Assembly (NCBI GenBank): GCA_023664945.1 | Contig: JAMPER010000001.1 | Span: 583,652 to 647,651 of the forward strand | Reading direction: 5' to 3' | DNA length: 64,000 nucleotides | From: Alistipes senegalensis | Lineage (GTDB): Bacteria; Pseudomonadota; Gammaproteobacteria; Burkholderiales; Burkholderiaceae_D | In this document: in pieces, positions 60,345-64,000 of the stretch | Layout of the letters: each line of letters opens with the position of its first letter | Numbering within the stretch: position 1 is the stretch's first letter | Position numbers and translations under genes: made by a program | Notes under the pieces: generated by a model | Databases searched by the model: none | What the model saw: the letters and a program-made list of their open reading frames with translations, nothing else | What the model was told of the DNA's origin: nothing

Positions 60345-61586
60345 ATGAAATGTGTTGACGATTTTCGCCTGAAACTGGGAGCCCATGATCTGGTTCCGAT
60401 TGTGATTGGCGGAATGGGGGTGGATATTTCCACGCCGCAGCTTGCGCTTGAGGCCGTGCGTTTGGGCGGGATCGGGCATTTGTCCGATGCCATGATGATG
60501 GATACGGCTGAGCGCTATTTCGGAACGCATTTCACGAGGGACAAGATGCGCGCCAGCATGGCAAGCATGAACAGCATGGATAAATCCGGCATTTGCTTTG
60601 ATACGGGCGCAGTTGCCGAAGCGACGCGGCGGCATGTTGCCAGCGCAATGGAGGCCAAGCGGGGGCATGGCCTGCTGTTTATCAATCTTATGGAAAAACT
60701 TTCCATGAATGCGCCGCGTGAAACGATGCAGGCGAGGATGACCGCAGCGCTGGATGCCGGTATTGACGGTATTACGCTGGCAGCCGGGCTGAACCAGCAT
60801 TCATTTCATCTTGTGCAGGACCATCCGCGTTTCAGGGATGCCAAGATGGGTATTGTGGTTTCTTCTGTACGTGCCCTGCAAATTTTTATCCGGCGCAATG
60901 CCAAGCTGAACCGCCTGCCGGATTATGTGATTGTTGAAGGGCCGCTTGCCGGGGGGCATCTTGGTTTTGGCATGGATTGGGCCAATTTTGACCTGGCGAC
61001 GATTGTTGCCGAAATCCAGGCTTATCTGGCAAAGGAAAATCTGTCGATTCCCCTGATCGCCGCAGGCGGGATTTTTACCGGCTCAGACGCGGTTTCTTTC
61101 CTGGAAAAGGGGGCGGCTGCCGTCCAGGTTGCCACGCGCTTTACTATTTCCCGCGAGTGCGGGCTGCCGGAGGCAGCAAAGCAGGCTTATTTGAGTGCCA
61201 CGGAAGCCGATATTGAAGTCAACATGCAGTCGCCGACGGGCTACCCTATGCGGATGCTGAAAAAGACGCCTGCGCTGGGGCAGGGGATTCGCCCCAATTG
61301 CGAGATGTATGGTTATCTGCTGGAACATGGCAAGTGCGAGTATATTAACGCCTATGAGCAGGCTGTTGCGCTTTGCCCGGACAAGGAAAAGATGACTGTG
61401 CCCAACAAGATTTGTCTGTGTACCCAGATGAGAAATTATAATGTCTGGACCTGCGGGCACAATACCTACCGGCTGAAGGAGACAACGCGCCGCCTGGATG
61501 ACGGTTCCTATTTGCTGCCTTCAGCAGAGCATATTTTCAGGGATTACCAGTTTAGCAAGGATCACCAGATCCGCCTGCCGGAATAG
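60345..61586 (+). CDS. Nitronate monooxygenase-family FMN flavoprotein
   Basis: 413 aa from ATG 60345 with AAGGAA upstream; the frame extends to 60204 without family similarity. TIM-barrel flavoprotein of the NMO/2-nitropropane dioxygenase group: PIVIGGMGVDISTPQLALEAVRLGGIGHL, VIVEGPLAGGHLGFG with the catalytic-type histidine, IPLIAAGGIFTGSDAVSFLEKGAAAVQVATRF. The C-terminus, from about 360, has cysteines in NKICLCTQM and WTCGHNTYRL, beyond the usual length of about 320-350 residues. Relatives include FabK-like enoyl reductases and flavin oxidoreductases, so the substrate is open. Confidence 0.83.
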   Translation: MKCVDDFRLKLGAHDLVPIVIGGMGVDISTPQLALEAVRLGGIGHLSDAMMMDTAERYFGTHFTRDKMRASMASMNSMDKSGICFDTGAVAEATRRHVASAMEAKRGHGLLFINLMEKLSMNAPRETMQARMTAALDAGIDGITLAAGLNQHSFHLVQDHPRFRDAKMGIVVSSVRALQIFIRRNAKLNRLPDYVIVEGPLAGGHLGFGMDWANFDLATIVAEIQAYLAKENLSIPLIAAGGIFTGSDAVSFLEKGAAAVQVATRFTISRECGLPEAAKQAYLSATEADIEVNMQSPTGYPMRMLKKTPALGQGIRPNCEMYGYLLEHGKCEYINAYEQAVALCPDKEKMTVPNKICLCTQMRNYNVWTCGHNTYRLKETTRRLDDGSYLLPSAEHIFRDYQFSKDHQIRLPE

Positions 61587-61613
61587 GCGGCTTTCGTTTG
61601 CCTGATGCTTTTT

Positions 61614-61656
61614 CCCGGCGCGTTTTCAGTCTGCGCCGGGCGGTTCGGTTTTTCTG
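61614..61656 (+). terminator. Probable terminator between NMO-family gene and rubrerythrin
   Basis: CCCGGCGC (61614-61621) and GCGCCGGG (61633-61640) form a perfect 8-bp stem with an 11-base loop. A T-tract (GGTTTTT) follows after a spacer. The two flanking genes converge on it. Confidence 0.5.
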
Positions 61657-61659
61657 TAC

Positions 61660-62076
61660 CTAGTCCAAAAGGGTATTTAACGCTTTCTGGAACTGGTTGG
61701 CATGGGAGCGTTCAGCCTTGGCAAGGGTTTCGAACCAGATGGCGATTTCTTCCAGCCCTTCTTCCCGGGCAATTTCTGCCATGCGGGGATACATATCATG
61801 ATATTTTTCGGTTTCGTCGGCGATGGCGGACTGGATATTGAGGCGGGTGTGGCTGGTGGCGTTGCCGGAGACCGGATCGTGCCGGAGGAATTCCAGGTGG
61901 CCAAGCGCATGTCCCCGCTCACCGGCAGCGCTGGATGAAAAAAGCATGGCAACTTCGTTATGGCCTTCTATGCCGGCACGGCCCGCGAAATATTCGTAGC
62001 GCTGGACGGTTTGCGCGGCCCGGTTAAAGGCTATTTTCAGGTTCTGTTCTGTTTGCGTTCCCTTGATATTTTTCAT
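61660..62076 (-). CDS. Rubrerythrin-like diiron protein without rubredoxin domain
   Basis: 138 aa from ATG 62074-62076. A ferritin-like four-helix bundle with diiron ligands: E28 (RYEYF), E53-x2-H56 (ERGH), E88/E90 region (DETEKYH) and E122-x2-H125 (ERSH). The C-terminal rubredoxin Cys4 domain of classical rubrerythrin is missing, so electrons must come from a separate donor. Such proteins reduce hydrogen peroxide in anaerobes and microaerophiles. It is a single gene, convergent with the NMO-family gene and upstream of no partner. An open frame to 62178 is not supported. Confidence 0.9.
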   Translation of the reverse strand: MKNIKGTQTEQNLKIAFNRAAQTVQRYEYFAGRAGIEGHNEVAMLFSSSAAGERGHALGHLEFLRHDPVSGNATSHTRLNIQSAIADETEKYHDMYPRMAEIAREEGLEEIAIWFETLAKAERSHANQFQKALNTLLD

Positions 62077-62164
62077 TTTATTTTCCCGGATGTTCGGATG
62101 GGCACAGCCTTGAGGGCGGTTTATCAGGCGTTTATTGTAAAACATCCGCCCTAAAAATGCGCAG

Positions 62165-62188
62165 GAAAGCCCGCGCAAGCGGGCTTTC
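62165..62188 (-). terminator. Terminator after the NTF2-like gene
   Basis: GAAAGCCCGC (62165-62174), loop GCAA, GCGGGCTTTC (62179-62188): a perfect 10-bp stem. On the minus strand it follows the NTF2-like stop by 34 bp, and CTGCGCATTTTTAG lies downstream. Confidence 0.7.
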
Positions 62189-62222
62189 GGGACGGCTATG
62201 CCGGTTTTCCGGGATAAAAGGA

Positions 62223-62606
62223 TTATTTTTTGATGGTGTCAGAATTCTGGTTGTAGGCTTTTGCCACACATTTCCATTCGCCATTGATGTTGAGCAGGAG
62301 GAGGTAATCTGTAAAGTTGATGCGCCCGCCCCAGTTTTCTTCAAGAACCCGGACGACAGCCAGGGTTTCCTCTACAGTAACCACATCAATGCGGGCACGG
62401 AAGCCAGGATCGGCACCAACGGTATCCACATTGTCATAGAAGGCCTGTATGGCGCCTTTTTCCAGTTTTCCATCCAGGTAGCCGAACAGGACGGCGTCTT
62501 CATGAAAAAGCGTTTTGGCATGGGCGCTGTTTCCTTCGGCAACGCTTTGGACGAATTTCATGGCAGCGGCTTCAACCGCCTGGTAGGTTGCAATATCAGC
62601 TCTCAT
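62223..62606 (-). CDS. SnoaL/NTF2-like fold protein, 127 aa
   Basis: 127 aa from ATG 62604-62606, with a near-perfect AGGAGG site just upstream. The cone-shaped NTF2-like fold is suggested by AAMKFVQSVAEGNSAHAKTLFHEDAVLFGYLDGKLEKGAIQAFYDNVD, VVTVEETLAVVRVLEENWGGRINFTDYLLLLNINGEWKCVAKAYNQ. These are putative lumazine-binding or nuclear-transport-factor-2-like proteins, often small-molecule isomerases or carriers; no reaction can be named. It lies 109 bp downstream of the AraC regulator in the same direction and may be under its control. Confidence 0.82.
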   Translation of the reverse strand: MRADIATYQAVEAAAMKFVQSVAEGNSAHAKTLFHEDAVLFGYLDGKLEKGAIQAFYDNVDTVGADPGFRARIDVVTVEETLAVVRVLEENWGGRINFTDYLLLLNINGEWKCVAKAYNQNSDTIKK

Positions 62607-62715
62607 TTTTCCTCCTGAAGATGAAAAGATAAACTGCCTGTGCAGCATAAACGGTAGCCACAGCATAGCAGGGCGTACTTTTCCCTGCTTTCCGGACGGG
62701 GCCATCCTTTTTGCT

Positions 62716-63597
62716 TTAATCGTCCAGGCTGTTTTTTGCCTTGAGGATGGCGGAGGGGGGAAGGCCGTGGCGTTCCTTGAATAGGCGGGAAAAATGCGCC
62801 GGATTCCTGAATCCGAGCGCATAACAGACATCGGAGACAGATAAAGCGGTGTATCGCAGCATTTCGAGGGCTTTTTCAAGGCGGCGTTCCCGTATCCATG
62901 CGGCGGGCGGCTGGTTGTAGGCATGCCGGAAATCGCGCTTGAAACTGGAAAGACTGCGGCCCGAGAGGGAGGCCAGTTCGGATATGGTGACGGGCGAGGC
63001 GTAATGCTGTTCCACAATTTGCCGGATATCCATGCGGGCAGGCTGTCTCAGTTGCAGGATACGGCGGAAAAGGGCAGGGTTGCATTCGGAAATGTCATAG
63101 AGCATTTCCATGATTTTCAGTTTCAGCAGGCCCGGATTGACGGCATCCGGATTGTTGAAGTAGGGTTTTAAAGAAGCAGAGAAGGCGACCAGGCAATGGC
63201 TCATGGCGTTGGCTTCAAGGGCTGTTTCTTCTTCCTTTGCCACGGGGACAGAGATAGGCCGCATAGTGAGAAAGGTTTTCAGCAGGGCGTCATTCAGAAA
63301 GAAACGGAGGCTGTTGAAGATACCGTCTGCGTTGCCGGTTTTCCTGATATGGATGGCAGTGGCTTTTTCCAGCAGCACCATTTCGTTTTGATGTACGGTA
63401 ATGCTTTGTTTTCCGTAGGTCAGGCGGGCGCTTCCTTCCAGTACCATCATCAGTGTGTGGCGCTCAGGGAACAAAATACCGTTTTCTTCCCCGGCAAGGT
63501 GACGGGATGATTCAATGACGGAAATCCCGTCAAGCAGGAGTGAGGAGGTAATGCCGTTGTTTGCCTGGGCTGCCGGGGTATTCAGAGGTTGTTTCAT
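62716..63597 (-). CDS. AraC-family transcriptional regulator
   Basis: 293 aa from ATG 63595-63597; an upstream ATG at 63636 is possible. The N-terminal half is a sensory, cupin-like domain (MVLEGSARLTYGKQSITVHQNEMVLLEKATAIHI). The C-terminal half has two helix-turn-helix motifs: TISELASLSGRSLSSFKRDFRHAY and LSVSDVCYALGFRNPAHFSRLFKERHGLPPS, the AraC/XylS signature. The ligand is unknown. It lies upstream of the NTF2-like gene, its most likely target, and downstream of rho. Confidence 0.92.
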   Translation of the reverse strand: MKQPLNTPAAQANNGITSSLLLDGISVIESSRHLAGEENGILFPERHTLMMVLEGSARLTYGKQSITVHQNEMVLLEKATAIHIRKTGNADGIFNSLRFFLNDALLKTFLTMRPISVPVAKEEETALEANAMSHCLVAFSASLKPYFNNPDAVNPGLLKLKIMEMLYDISECNPALFRRILQLRQPARMDIRQIVEQHYASPVTISELASLSGRSLSSFKRDFRHAYNQPPAAWIRERRLEKALEMLRYTALSVSDVCYALGFRNPAHFSRLFKERHGLPPSAILKAKNSLDD

Positions 63598-63758
63598 TGC
63601 GCGGCCGGTTAGTGACTTCGCGGCAGAGAATAACATCCCTTGCGTTTGACGGCTTGCCCGTTTGGTTCAAAGATGTTTCCTGTCAGGCCCTCTCGCAGGT
63701 ATTTCACCGGGGTATCGCAGCCCGATACCTGCAAGAAGGCCAGGATGCTGCGCACCAA

Positions 63759-64000
63759 TCAGCCGCCGCGGCGCATCATATCAAAAAAGTCCGCGTTGGT
63801 CTTGGTTGCGCGCATTTTGTCGAGGATGAATTCCATTGCCTCAATTTCATCCATATCGTACAGCAGTTTGCGGAGAATCCAGACTTTCTGGAGGATGTCC
63901 GGCTTGATGAGCAGTTCTTCACGGCGGGTGCCGGATTTGTTCAGGTTAATGGAAGGATAGACCCGTTTTTCGGCAAGACGCCTTTCCAGGTGGACTTCCA
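63759..64000 (-). CDS. rho: Transcription termination factor Rho, C-terminal fragment
   Basis: Only the last 79 codons are in the window; the gene runs off the right edge. The end reads [30 protein letters not shown], then [39 protein letters not shown]. This is the highly conserved Rho C-terminus with the R-loop region near SGTRREELL. Rho is the hexameric RNA helicase that ends transcription. rpmE, often the next gene in proteobacteria, is absent; an AraC regulator follows instead. Confidence 0.96.
   Translation of the reverse strand, partial: EVHLERRLAEKRVYPSINLNKSGTRREELLIKPDILQKVWILRKLLYDMDEIEAMEFILDKMRATKTNADFFDMMRRGG

Overview
This 64 kb window is a chromosomal segment of a Gram-negative betaproteobacterium, most likely Burkholderiales and possibly Oxalobacteraceae. 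The evidence is the gene order dusB-fis-purH-ruvC-ruvA-ruvB and gmk-rpoZ-relA/spoT, lipid A and BAM genes (lpxH, bamD), an aromatic-ended porin C-terminus at the left edge, and G+C-rich coding DNA. A rubrerythrin, a flavodoxin-type FMN reductase and a decarboxylation-antiport pair (asd-aspT) hint at an anaerobic or microaerophilic, possibly host-associated life. That lifestyle, and the family-level placement, are inference. Almost everything is housekeeping; there is no prophage, insertion sequence, CRISPR array or rRNA operon.

Layout: 1-59 is the end of a porin with its terminator at 123-138. Positions 374-2437 hold two unrecognised genes around an FMN reductase. A leftward block from 12833 to 2809 carries an M23 peptidase, anmK, dtd, a PEBP protein, a histidine phosphatase, dusB, fis, purH, ruvC, ruvA, ruvB and mutT, mostly with overlaps or short gaps, and ends at a tRNA-Leu(CAA). 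tyrS (+) converges on bamD-gmk-rpoZ-relA/spoT (-). Then come rluD-pgeF-rimO-metC (+), a LOG-family gene (-), ggt (+), serS (-), gdhA (+), rarA (-), a NUDIX gene and a cold-shock gene (+), an acyl-CoA thioesterase (-) and ETF-ubiquinone oxidoreductase (+).

Positions 33122-35400 form a visibly A+T-rich island with two unrecognised membrane-protein genes, the second apparently frameshifted. The island abuts the 3' end of tRNA-Leu(CAG). After it come rnr-rlmB-cysE (+), the asd-aspT pair (-), and two large paralogous DUF748/AsmA-like envelope proteins (+), one with about five tandem repeats of about 90 residues.

The right part holds mpg (-), ppiB-lpxH (-), cysS-alkA-type glycosylase (+), accA-tilS-lysC-usp-nitronate monooxygenase-like (+), rubrerythrin (-), an AraC regulator with an NTF2-like gene (-), and the C-terminus of rho (-) at the edge.

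The features most worth a second look are the A+T-rich island with its frameshifted gene, the asd-aspT aspartate/alanine cycle, the repeat-expanded DUF748 pair, and an internal ribosome-binding site in lysC predicting a separate regulatory subunit. I did not find a convincing new multi-gene system; the island is the only accessory candidate.
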